Assembly (NCBI RefSeq): GCF_030272615.1
Contig: NC_081410.1
Span: forward strand, 257,719,533-257,783,532
Origin: Cryptomeria japonica
Lineage: Eukaryota > Streptophyta > Pinopsida > Cupressales > Cupressaceae
Direction of reading: 5' to 3'
DNA: 64,000 nucleotides
Below, one piece after another: positions 11,071-21,121 of this stretch. Within the stretch, counting starts at the first letter, position 1, and each line of letters opens with the position of its first letter. The position numbers and the translations under genes are program-made. The notes beneath the pieces were generated by a model. The model had not been told where the DNA came from. It made no database searches and worked only from the letters and a program-made list of their open reading frames with translations.

Positions 11071-11960
11071 TTAACTAAGAAATATTCCTTCATCACTTCT
11101 AGGATCAAATTTACCAACATACTCATCTCTCCTAATATAACATTTGCTTCCAAATATTCTGAAATATTTAAGAGTAGGAGTATTACCAAACCATAGTTCA
11201 TGAGGGGTCTTACCGGTTTCACCTTTGATGTGAACTCTATTGAAAGTGTAAACCATTGTATTCACTGCTCTCTCCAATACATATGAAGTAGGTTTGCTTC
11301 TGATATCATGTTTCTAGCTGCATCTAGAATAGTTTTGTTCTTCCTTTCCACAACTCCATTTTGTTGGGGTGTCCGAGGTGATGATAGTTGTCTTCTAATT
11401 CCATTCACTTCATAGAATGTATTAAATTCCTTAGATGTGAATTCACCTCCTTGATCTGATCTTAAACATTTGATTTTCTTTCCAGTTTCATTGTCTGCCA
11501 TTGCCTTGAATAATTGGAATTTCCCAAAAGCTTCTGATTTCTCCCTAAGAAAAGTAACCCAACACATTCTAGAATAATCATCAATGATTAGCATAAAATA
11601 TCTATCTCCTTGTAGACTTCTAGTTCTTGTCAGACCACATAAACCAATATGAATTAAATCAAGAACATTATTGGATTTCTCTAGAATACTCTTAAAAGTT
11701 GTTCTAACTTGCTTTCCAAATTGACATTCCTTACATATCAGATTGTGAGGTTTTACAATCTTAGGTAAATCCCTTACTGCCTTAGTTGTACTGATCTTTA
11801 CAATGCAATCAAAATTTACATGACAAAGTCTCTTATGCCATAACCAACTTTCATCAATATGTGCAATCAAGCATGTCTTCTCATTGTTATTCGAATGAAA
11901 TTATTACCTCTAGTCTGATTACCAGTTGCAATTTCCAAACCAATTCTATTCATGATTTTG
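11071..11960 (-). pseudogene. Element C integrase
   Basis: ESWLWHKRLCHVNFDCIV, then CKECQFGKQVRTTF, give the zinc-binding head. IIDDYSRMCWVTFLREKS, RSDQGGEFTSKEF and SSPRTPQQNGVVERKNK give the catalytic core. A frameshift near 11270 moves the C-terminal part (KTPHELWFGNTPTLKYFRIF, KCYIRRDEYVGKFDP, DEGIFLS) into the next frame. The core triad residues are present, so loss of function comes from the frameshift and stops. Confidence 0.92.
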
Positions 11961-11963
11961 GAT

Positions 11964-13336
11964 TTACCATTCAACTAATTGAAATCCCTTTTCAACTAAT
12001 TGACCAACACTCAAAAGATTATGCTTCAAACCTTCAACATAATAAGCGTTGTCAGTATTGTGCTTACCATTAAAAGATATAGTGCCTTTTCCTTTGATCA
12101 AACAAGATTTATCATCCCCAAATCTTACTAGACCTCCATTGTATTCATAAAAAGTTAAGAATTTACTTTTATCACCAGTCATATGATGTGAACATTCGGA
12201 ATCAATGATCCATTCATCCTTTACTTCAATTTTAGTTGCCAGGGCTTGCTCTACCAGTTGTACAGTAGGTGTCGGTTGATCTTTTGTTATTGCAACAAAA
12301 GCCCATCCATTGTCTCTTGATTCTTTATCAGAATCATCAGTAACTCCTTCATCAGCATAGTAACACGATTTGTCTCTATTCTTCTTAAATTTGTATCTCT
12401 GATATTTAGGGTTAGTCTTATATGTTCTTTTAGCTTCTTCTCTTAATCTTGCATGTTTATCAGGACACCTAGATGCCATATGACCAATTTTATTGCAGTT
12501 AAAACATTTAAATGGTGCTTTACCTTCATACTTACTTCCAATTGGACCCTTAGGCATTTTTCTTGTGAATAGTGCTTCAAGTTCTTCGAATTCTTCATTT
12601 TCCTTTCTGATGTCTTCAAGTTCTTTTGCATTAAGTTCTTTCCAGTCATATTTTTCAGATGATGATGATGATGTTGCAAATGATGATGATTCTTTGAAGG
12701 CTAAATTTGTCTTAATTGTAGCAACAAAACCAAATTCCTCAAGCTCAAAAGCTGAAAGTTTTCCGACCAAAGTATCTCTAGATACTAATGTATTGGGCAT
12801 TGTTCTCAATTCATTAATAGCAGTTACTTTCATCTTGTATGTCGGTGGCAATGCTCTTAAAAATTTAGAAACAATCCCATCATCACTTAAGGATCCTCCA
12901 CAACATTGTATACCCAAAACAATTTCATTAACTCTTTCCATAAAAGTAGAAATTCTTTCATCTTATTCCATTTTCAGATTTTCATACCTGACCCAGAAGC
13001 ATTCCAGTTTGGAATTTTGACAGCAGTATCACCTTCATTCAATGTCTCCAATTTATCCCAAATAGATTTAGCAGTAGATCGATCTAATAATCCCATGATT
13101 TGTTGATTTGACAATGCGCTCAAAAGTGGTTGTCTTGCCTTGCAATCATTCTCCTGATCTATAGCCAAGTTTGGTGGATTAGGTTGACTCTATGTAGGAC
13201 CAATATAGCCATTCTTTGTAACATCCCATATGTCTCTTCTAATGCAATTCAGATGTGTCTCCATTCTGATCTTCCATATACCATAGTTAGTTCCATCAAG
13301 TTTCAAATTGTCCTTCCTGAAATAGCTAGTTGCCAT
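11964..13336 (-). pseudogene. Element C Gag (UBN2 type) with protease remnant
   Basis: The ATG at 13334-13336 starts a frame with LKLDGTNYGIWKIRME, the entry to the UBN2 capsid domain. A stop near 13171 and a frameshift near 12960 interrupt it. The rest (12941-11964) contains RVNEIVLGIQCCG, LRALPPTYKMKVTAINELR, one zinc knuckle CFNCNKIGHMASRC, a basic stretch and WIIDSECSHHMTGDKSKF, the protease site with D-S-E for D-S-G. It ends with GLKHNLLSVGQLVEKGF ahead of integrase. Confidence 0.9.
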
Positions 13337-13379
13337 AGAATCTCCTCAAGTTGTTAAACTTCTGCAAAAAGAGGACTTA

Positions 13380-13391
13380 GCTCTGATACCA
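13380..13391 (-). promoter_or_regulatory. Primer binding site of element C (tRNA-Met)
   Basis: The complement reads TGGTATCAGAGC, adjacent to the LTR end at 13394. Confidence 0.93.
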
Positions 13392-13393
13392 AT

Positions 13394-14474
13394 TGGTAGG
13401 ACCCATAGGCAACTGAGAAGTGGGGGTGAATCAGTTGTCTATTAATTTTAACCCAGATATAACTTAATCAAACTTGATGCATAATATTGGTAAACCAAAC
13501 TTAATGCCAGTTGACAGTTTAATAGTTAATAACAATACCGGTGAAGCTTAATGCATAAAACAGAAAGAGAAATAACATCCACAACACATAGCATAGATAT
13601 TTGTACGTGGAAACCCTATAAGGGGAAAAACCATGGTGGGAAACCTTACCCACAATCAGATGATACTACTATTGATAGTATGTGTGTACAAATGGGGTCT
13701 GCACATGCAGAAAAGCCAACTGCCTAGAGCTCACTGCTCAATAACAAAATGAGATTACACTGACTACAATTGGATGATTAAATCTAATGATAATGTAATT
13801 CTCAAAGTAGCATCTCCAATGCTGGATTCAGTACCAGTTAAGCTATGATTGTCTTCTTCAAACCTTCCTTGAATCTTTAAATGATGTTTGTGTGAGTAGC
13901 TTTTCTTGTATTCACATATACCAAATGTCACAACCTTATAATACCTTATGTTCTCTTCTATCCTATATGAATCTCACAATTGAGATCTTACATATATACC
14001 AAGACCTAAGACCAAATGTGTAGGTCGGCTTACTAGGAATATTACAATTAAATTAATTATAAATGAATCAATATGTGATGCATCATGTCGGCTCAATGCA
14101 TTTAAAATAATAATCAATTAATAAATCATCTCCATAACGTGTCATGCTGATCCGAAATAGATAATACATGTCGGTCCATAACCTAGACTAATTTGCTAGT
14201 AACAACAAATATGACGACTCGATTAGACCAATAACCAAATCTCTAAAACAAGTGTCCAAACCATGTCTTCGACATAACCAAGTAATCTCTAGATGATAAC
14301 AAGTTATCCTTAGTTCTAGTGAACAATATAACCTATCGGTGAACCAAATACCGGTGACTGTGCATAAGTCACTGAACATGCTGGTGAACATAACCAAAGA
14401 TCTCCAGAAAGATAAATGCTGATAAGTGTTGACATCAATGAAAAAACCAATGCAACACATCCATAATAACAATA
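13394..14474 (-). repeat. 5' LTR of element C
   Basis: It aligns along its whole length with 7724-8804. The terminal bases have drifted (CCATAATAACAATA for CCATAATACCAACA), but the duplication GATAG at 14475-14479 fixes the end. TCTGCACATGCAGA at 13698-13711 is a perfect-arm palindrome. Confidence 0.93.
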
Positions 14475-14479
14475 GATAG
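14475..14479 (+). repeat. Target site duplication GATAG, right side of element C
   Basis: It matches 7719-7723. After it, the LTR of element B resumes in register. Confidence 0.85.
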
Positions 14480-14933
14480 AAGTCTCACTGACTTACAAAA
14501 TGGATTATCAAAATTCAATACAATGTATTGCTTCAGATCAGCATCAACTATGTCAGGTTCAGTACAGGTTTAAGCTCAGTCTATAACCAAAACCTTCACT
14601 ATCAACTATATCACCTTATACAAAATATCATCTATCCTTTATCTCTCCCATACCTCAAAATGACCTATAAGATCTCATACATATATGAGTCTTTTACAAT
14701 ATTCCATGTCAACTTTTACAAGAGATAATTACATTATAAAACAATAAACAAAAGTTTATTCCATGTCGGCTTGAGTGCCGGTATGCATTGTTGCCACTGT
14801 CAGTGAAGTGTTTGTCGATGGATGTAGAAGTCTATTGCCGATGCTGGTAACTACGGGTGGGTTGCCAGATGATTGCCAATTGGTTTCCATCAATGACAAC
14901 ATCAACTATTCTTATAAGTGTAGAATACCAACA
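14480..14933 (-). repeat. 5' LTR of element B, outer piece
   Basis: It resumes with GACTTACA..ATTGTACTGC-like sequence matching the complement of the element D LTR just upstream of its GAGCAGTGAGCTC block. It ends CCAACA (complement TGTTGG), the LTR start. Together with 7386-7723 it makes a 0.79-kb LTR. The sequence 14934-15095 that follows matches nothing else I recognise. Confidence 0.82.
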
Positions 14934-15095
14934 AACACTACATGAAATGCAAATATTTTTGGTGTATCATTATACTCAGTCATAGGATAGCAAGTTACAT
15001 AGATTCAAGAAGGGACAACGAAGGACAAACAAAATAAAGGGGGATGGAAGGTAGAAGATATGGAGGTGAAAGAGATTCTTGTGCTTGTTGGATAT

Positions 15096-15420
15096 TGTTG
15101 GCATATGATGAACTAGCATGTTGATATGATGGTAATGTATGTTGTCATTGATGTCAATAAGTACATGTAAACCGGTATGCAGAATAAAAGAAGTTGGTGA
15201 ACCAGTATGAAGAGGTATAAAGAGATATTGTGAACTGGTGTTGGGGTTTCACTAAGCGTGACTATCGGTTGGTAGTCTCAGCTCTATGGTTTCTGATTTG
15301 GTAATCCAACTTGTGCGATGCAACTGATGATACTTTGTGATGAGTTAGCTAAGAGATGAGAATGAGATCGAGGTGACAGGTCAGTTTTGTGCCCGTGAAG
15401 GATTTTCTTGAGGATCTTGT
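15096..15420 (+). repeat. A-family solo LTR, left piece
   Basis: It begins TGTTGGCATATGATGAAC and follows the complement of LTR A in order (TTGTCATTGATGTCAATA, GGTTGGTAGTCTCA, GATGAGTTAGC, AGGATCTTG). It is cut at 15420 by element D and continues at 21944. Confidence 0.82.
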
Positions 15421-16248
15421 TGTTGGCATATGGACACTCCAATGAGACATTGTGTGTGATTGAAGGTTTTGTCATTGATGGCAACCTTGCAATCCTATGG
15501 CACCGACAAGACATTATACCAGTAAAGCATTACTCAAACAAGACAGTGCACCGACATCAGCAAGATCAACCTACACCGGCACCGGCACTAGCACAAAAGA
15601 TGTATACCGGCACATAAAAGAACATGTATACCGGCACTGAGGCCGACGGGATTTTTGATATGTAATATTTTGTTTATTATTATAAGCCGACTTAGCAAAT
15701 TGTAAAATGACTCTTGTATATAAAAGAGATCATTGTAGACATTTGTAATATATGGATAGGAAGTATAAAATAAATTATAAGGCAGACCTAATGTGCGAAT
15801 TGTAGGTCAAGGGTATATGTAAAGAACAAAGCAAGAACTAGTACTAAATCTAGCATTGAAGATGCTATTGTAAAGCAGTACAGAATATTGGATTTGTGTA
15901 AATCCTCATTGTAAGTCAGTGTGACTTCTTATTGAGCAGTGAGCTCTAGGCAGTTGGCCTTCCTATATGTGCAGGCCCCTATTGTAAGTAATATTCTCTT
16001 ATTGGCCAGTAAGTGAATATTGTGGGTCACAAATCCCACCGAGGTTTTTCCCACACCAGGTTTCCTCGTTAAACATCTTGTGTTATGGTGTTCTTTTCAT
16101 GTGGATGTTTTTTATTATGTTATTTGCATTAATTATTGCATACCGGTATACTGTTACTTTATGTTCTACATATTCAGTTTTAAGAAAATCTCATTACCGG
16201 TCAGATACTGATTCACCCCCCCCTCTCAGTATCTGTGGGACCCTAACA
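15421..16248 (+). repeat. 5' LTR of element D (828 bp)
   Basis: TGTTGGCATATGG...CCCTAACA. It contains clustered CACCGGCA motifs (15545-15640), a TATA box (15717-15726), the GAGCAGTGAGCTCTAGGC block followed by an eroded palindrome (CCTATATGTGCAGG), the GTGGGT..CCCACCGAGGTTTTTCCC block (16021-16055) and the pyrimidine box (16209-16232). Confidence 0.94.
15717..15726 (+). promoter_or_regulatory. TATA box in the LTR of element D
   Basis: TATATAAAAG lies about 530 bases before the LTR end. The same motif is at 21412-21421 in the 3' LTR. It is the likely core promoter for element RNA; the transcription start itself is not determined. Confidence 0.65.
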
Positions 16249-16250
16249 AT

Positions 16251-16262
16251 TGGTATCAGAGC
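16251..16262 (+). promoter_or_regulatory. Primer binding site of element D (tRNA-Met)
   Basis: TGGTATCAGAGC, two bases after the LTR end. Confidence 0.95.
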
Positions 16263-16319
16263 CTGGTCCTCTATTTTCAGAAGCCTAACAGCTTGAGGAA
16301 GATCTTGACACCAGTAAAG

Positions 16320-17475
16320 ATGGAAAATCTGATGAAGCAACTTGAAGGAGCTCTTACTGACTATGATGCAGAGAAGTTGAAAAATATCAAATTAGAGGAT
16401 GATTTAAAAGCAGCTCAGGACATTATTCAGGCACTTCAAGAAAATCTTACTGTTACAAGAAACAAGAGAAGAGAACTTTGTGAAAAATTGCAAAATGAGA
16501 ATGATGAAAAGGAATCACTAAATGATATGATAAGCAAATTGAAACAAGAGATCATGACAACAAAAAATGAAATGCAGGATATGACTATGAGATTTTGCAA
16601 AGAGATTGAGGACAGAAAGAAGAATGAAGAAGAATTGACCAAAAGACTAAGTGATGCAGCAAATGAGAACACAAGACTTAGCTATGAAAATGACATGTTG
16701 AAGACAAATCTGATGCATACTTAGAATGACTTGAATGAACTAATGAGACAAAAAGAAATCTTGGAAAGGGAATTGGAAACTGCAAATCAACACAGAAAAA
16801 TTCAAGAAAATCTCAGAAGAACTTGGTACCTTATTGAAGAATCAAAAACCCAAAGGTGACACTTCTGGAATTGGATTTGAAGTTGGAGAAAGCTCTGGTA
16901 CTGCAAATACCCAAGATCATAGCAAACCGGTAAGACCTTCTAATACTTACAAATTCAATGGAAAATGCTTTAACTGTAATAAATATGATCATAGGGAAAA
17001 TGAATGTAGATCTAGGAATTATCAAAACATCAATCCTCCCACCGGTCAATGCACCAAATGCAACAAAATTGGTCACAACTCTGAAAATTGCAGAATGAAT
17101 GTAAGATGTTATGTTTGTGGAAGATTTGGTCATTTATCAAATAAATGCAGAACACAACCTGGCATAGGTTATGGGAAAGCTATTCAGAAAAATAATGTAA
17201 CTTGTTATGCATGTAACAAGATTGGTCATATTGCTAAATTTTGTAGAAGTAAATGTACACCGGTAGATAACAGAAGTACTAGCTTGAAAGGTAAAGAAAA
17301 GGTTGAAGAGGTTAAGCAAGAATTTTCAAAGCAATGGATTAGAAAAGGTGATCTAAATACTGGGGTTACTCCTCCACCGATAGAACCAACAAATGCTTCA
17401 CCGGCAAGACAATATGATGCTCCACCAGCAGGACAGAGCAATGCTCCACCGATAAGATGTTCTTCATCAAATTGA
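16320..17475 (+). pseudogene. ORF1 of element D: coiled coil plus four CCHC zinc knuckles
   Basis: About 385 codons starting at an ATG (16320) that matches the start in elements E and H. The first 160 or so residues are charged and heptad-like (MKQLEGALTDYDAEKLKN, NEMQDMTMRFCKEIEDRKK), a likely coiled coil. GIGFEVGESSGTAN follows, then knuckles CFNCNKYDHRENEC (Gly replaced by Asp), CTKCNKIGHNSENC, CYVCGRFGHLSNKC and CYACNKIGHIAKFC. The tail is rich in Pro and Ala. Defects are a TAG at 16722 and a one-base slip in an A-run near 16800. Its place just after the primer site and its knuckles suggest a Gag-like RNA-binding role, but no UBN2 capsid domain is seen, unlike Gag of A and C. Confidence 0.85.
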
Positions 17476-17781
17476 AGAAAATTATCTTGAGAGTTTGGCA
17501 ATCAAATGACACATGTGCTATTATTCCCTTGATTAGAGAAAAGAAGTTGAAAATCTTTCATTACCGACAAATAAAGTTAAGATAATACATTGCCGGCAAG
17601 CAATTAATGTGGTAGGTATCAAAAAAGACTTTATAAAATAAGGTTTTTGGCTCCATTTCATTTCACCGTGAATTCAAACTTTTAGAGAGTGCAAAGATTT
17701 CCGAGCTAAGGCATTCCAAGCAAAGAGGCAAAGCACTTCAGCAATCAATCCATCCAAAAGCAGAAAAAGGTATTTATCATC

Positions 17782-20700
17782 ATGGTATCCTCCTCTGCAT
17801 CTGAATTCATAGCAAACCCTACAGTAGTTGAGGTTATAAAATGACCTAGGCCCATGTTTCAGCTAGTTCCCGAGGTAGCTAAGAAAGATGACAACATAGG
17901 TGCTTTTTCAAAAATTCCAAAAGGTGTTGTTTATGCAGAAGACCCTAGAATGTATATTCATTGCAACATAGAGGAATTAGGTGATGAAGAAATCAAAAAC
18001 ATGTATAAGTTTGTTATATGTGACAACTCTGGGAATGTGAAACCTGAACATAAAATTGTTGAAACCCTAGGATTCACTGAAATCCTCTGCATTCCTGAAT
18101 TTCCCAAGGAAGTGGTTAGGATAGTTTTAAGCAGGGTACATGGTTCATTCTTTTGGCTTGACTAAGTGCATAAAATTACAAAGGTAGCTGTGAAAGCAGT
18201 AACAGGGTTACCTTCCACCAGTAACAAACCTGACAAAACCAAGAAGGTCTCAAATGACTTGGTAACAAACATAACTGGTGCAACATCCAACAAGAGATCA
18301 TTGAGGGTTAATGATGTGACTGATACAAATGTTAGATTTGTTAGCATGATTCTAGGTTACAAAGCAACTCATGCTAATAGGCTTAACTCAGTTTCCAGTT
18401 TATGCATAAAGAGTGCTTATGACATGGTTAAGGACAATTTAGCAAAAATCAAGAAGGATAAGAAAGGAACCTTTAAATTTGGAAATTTACTTGTATGCTC
18501 AATGCTACATATAACCAAATAGGCTCTTAGTATAGGCTACAAGGATTTTGGATTCGACATACCGGTAGGAAAACAATTGTCTGACTTATTCAAAAACATG
18601 GGTGAAAACAGAGAAAAGAATATAAATGAGTATTTTCAAGCACTAAAAGTCAGAATGAATAAAAGAGTCAGACTATCACAAGAAATTGTCAACAAATACA
18701 AGGATGATATATGTTTTGTAATAAAAAGGATGAGATCTAGATGGAAGCAGTCATCCCAAGAACAATTTGGGTTACAGAGATGGGGTATGAAATAGATGAC
18801 CACCTAGTGGAAACTTATGCCAAAGCACTTCTGGAAGCCCCCAATGAACCAAAGGAAGAAGTATTTGGTAGTGCTGAGACCATCGAAAGTCAAGTTCAAT
18901 CTCAAAAGAGAGTGAAAAAGGTTGAGGCATTTGTGAGAAAAGGAACCAGACAAGCAAAATCCATAAAGGAAGATGTACTAAAGAAAACCGGCATAACAGA
19001 AGAAGAGTTGGCAGCCCAACAACCTAAAACTCATCTATCACCGGTAGATACTTCCTCAGAAGGAGATATGCCAGCAACTTTCAAAAGAGTTGTTAGGAAA
19101 AGAGACCCCTCACCGGTATCCACTCCTTCACCTAGAAGGACAAGACAGAAGCAACAAGTTGTGAGGTCTCCGATCAAGAAAGCCACACCTAAGAAAAAGT
19201 TGACCCCCAAAAAGAAGAAGAAGACAAACACTGACTTGGCCCCTTTTGACATATTACTGAATGAGATCACAGAGGAAGGTAAATTGAAAAACATAGGGAA
19301 AATCTATGACATCCTATCAGATGATGAGAAAGGACAAGTCGAGGAGAGTGTTATATTACACATGGACATGTATAAAAAGTTTTTGATGCAAGTCCTAAAT
19401 GAAATTCCTAATGAATTATATAAAAGACTTGAGGCTAGAAGGCAATGAATAGTTGAGTTGGATAAGAAAATTAAAATAGAAAAATTACTTGCAGTATACC
19501 CGGTCAACTCACCTAAGGAAATTGATGATCTGATAGCTCAGGCCAACCGGACAGTTTTTTCCACTGCACACTGACAAATATCACTAATGGCGGGTAGAGT
19601 TACTGAAGTTTCAAAGGAAACAAAAGATGGTTGGGATACATTCTTGGTTGAAAAAGAAAAACAAGAAGAATATAGGAATCCCAAGCTCATTTTGGTATAT
19701 CTAAAGGACAAAGGGAAAGGTAAAGTTGGTAGACCACCAAGTATCAAGGTTAGAGACAACTTACCCCCACCTCCTTTAAATATTCCACCGGTAAAAACAA
19801 CAACTGCAGAAGATCAACCGGCAGGTGAGAGTATGGACACAGAGGATAATAATCCTAATCCTAAAGTCCTATATACTGTGAATGTTGATACTCAAAAAAT
19901 CAACATAGTGGTAGATAAGGATACAATAGATAAATCAGAAAACAAAGAGCAATCGGCAGCAAATTCAGAGAAAAAGATGGAATCTGGAACACAAACAGAG
20001 AAACCAACAGAGCTAAAGGCTCCAGAACAGATGCCACCGGTAAGAAATGATGCAGGAAAACCAGTGCTTAAAGAGATGGAGACACAAACAGACCTACCAG
20101 AGGTCAATACTAGCATGGTCACTTCCACCAGCACTCAGTTTGTTGGGTCACCATCAAATGTAACAGAGGTATTGCTTGAATCTATCAAGAAATTAACTAA
20201 TTATAGCTCACAAGCTTATAAAGCGATAGATGATTCAATTTCAATTTTGAAATCAATAGCTCCTAATTGTAATATAGACAATAAAAGATTCTCTAGGCCA
20301 GTTGGATACACTATGTAAATATATTTCTGGAAATTTTGAGCAAACAAAGGTAAAAACTATAAAGGAAAGTGTAGAAAAAGAGAAACAGAAATTCTTTGAG
20401 GAAGGAATAAAGAAGTGTAACTGGGAATTTGACACACTTCTACCGGAACTGTGCAATTTATTGAAAGAGTACAAAACTCTATACAAAGACACCTGTAAGA
20501 TAAACTTTTTGACCATAGATGTAGACAAAAAGATGAGCAAGGTATAGGAAGAGATCAATAAACTTGCAGATAATTTTGTTAACTCACCTGATACATTATC
20601 AGTTTTTGAGGAAAAGATAACAAATTTTGAGGAAGAATTGCTCAAATTAGAAAGAGAGAAAGAGAAAATAATAAACAAGGCAAAATTCTTGAGATCTAAA

Positions 20701-20916
20701 CTAAGTCCAAGATTGGACTATTTAGCATCTCTACGGAAGGAAATCTCAGAGGCACTAACTCAGGGAAGCAAAACACCAGCAAAGCACTTGCAGCATCTCA
20801 CCGGTACAGTATACAAAATTGAGATAGCAATAAAGGAGAGCAAGAAGTTTATGGATGGCATAAACTTAATTTTGGGAGATATTCTTCAGATAATAACCAC
20901 CCAACTACAAGGTTGA
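17782..20916 (+). pseudogene. ORF2 of element D: large conserved protein of unknown function
   Basis: About 1040 codons with scattered defects. It starts MVSSSASEF at 17782. The N-terminal region has YAEDPRMYIHCNIEELG (17932-17982), VLSRVHGSFFWLD (18124-18162), then FKFGNLLVC, EIVNKYKDDICFVIK and ITRTIWVTEMGYEID-like sequence ending at 18797. The middle (18900-20150) is rich in Lys, Pro, Thr and Glu. The C-terminal third is predicted coiled coil (EEKITNFEEELLKLEREK). Stops near 17842, 18163, 18520, 19446 and 19572 and frameshifts near 18730 and 20310 break it. The same motifs in the same order occur in ORF2 of E and H. I recognise no known family; it has no polymerase or nuclease signature. 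A partner of ORF1 in packaging or nuclear import is conceivable but unproven. Confidence 0.78.
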
Positions 20917-21108
20917 GATTATGAATTGGTACAACTACAAAATCTACTAACCTTTGTCATTGATGCCAAAGGGGGAGTAGTAGGATGAGAAAATTCAAAG
21001 CACAGGGATCGCATGCTCAGGGGGAGCTCTCACATTTTTGGTAACATTTTTGGTCTACACATTTTTGCATATCATTTTGAAATTTCTCATGAGTGTTGCC
21101 ATCAATGC

Positions 21109-21121
21109 CAAAGGGGGAGAT
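21109..21121 (+). promoter_or_regulatory. Polypurine tract of element D
   Basis: CAAAGGGGGAGAT immediately before the 3' LTR start at 21122. Confidence 0.92.

Larger units (their letters stand above)
7724..14474 (-). mobile_element. Complete Ty1/copia retrotransposon C (6.75 kb)
   Basis: Two LTRs (7724-8804 and 13394-14474) of equal length enclose, on the minus strand, a primer site, gag, integrase, reverse transcriptase, RNase H and a purine tract. Perfect GATAG duplications flank it. It sits inside the 5' LTR of element B, whose two halves rejoin across it. Its genes have frameshifts and stops, so it is no longer autonomous. A solo LTR of the same family lies at 37880-38990. Its LTRs share R-U5 blocks with the pol-less elements D and E, making the family a candidate helper. 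Confidence 0.95.
6520..14933 (-). mobile_element. Pol-less LTR element B, truncated and split by element C
   Basis: On the minus strand: an LTR in two pieces (7386-7723 and 14480-14933) separated by element C, a tRNA-Met primer site, and part of a coiled-coil/zinc-knuckle gene that breaks off at 6520. The gene is clearly related to ORF1 of elements D and E. The distal part, where D and E carry ORF2, is missing from the window. It is the oldest layer of this stack because the gypsy-type LTR and element C both interrupt it. Confidence 0.8.

Noticed and set aside
16251-16262. TGGTATCAGAGC as part of a tRNA gene
   Set aside because: Only 12 bases matching the tRNA 3' end, next to an LTR in every case. 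It is a primer binding site, not a tRNA gene.
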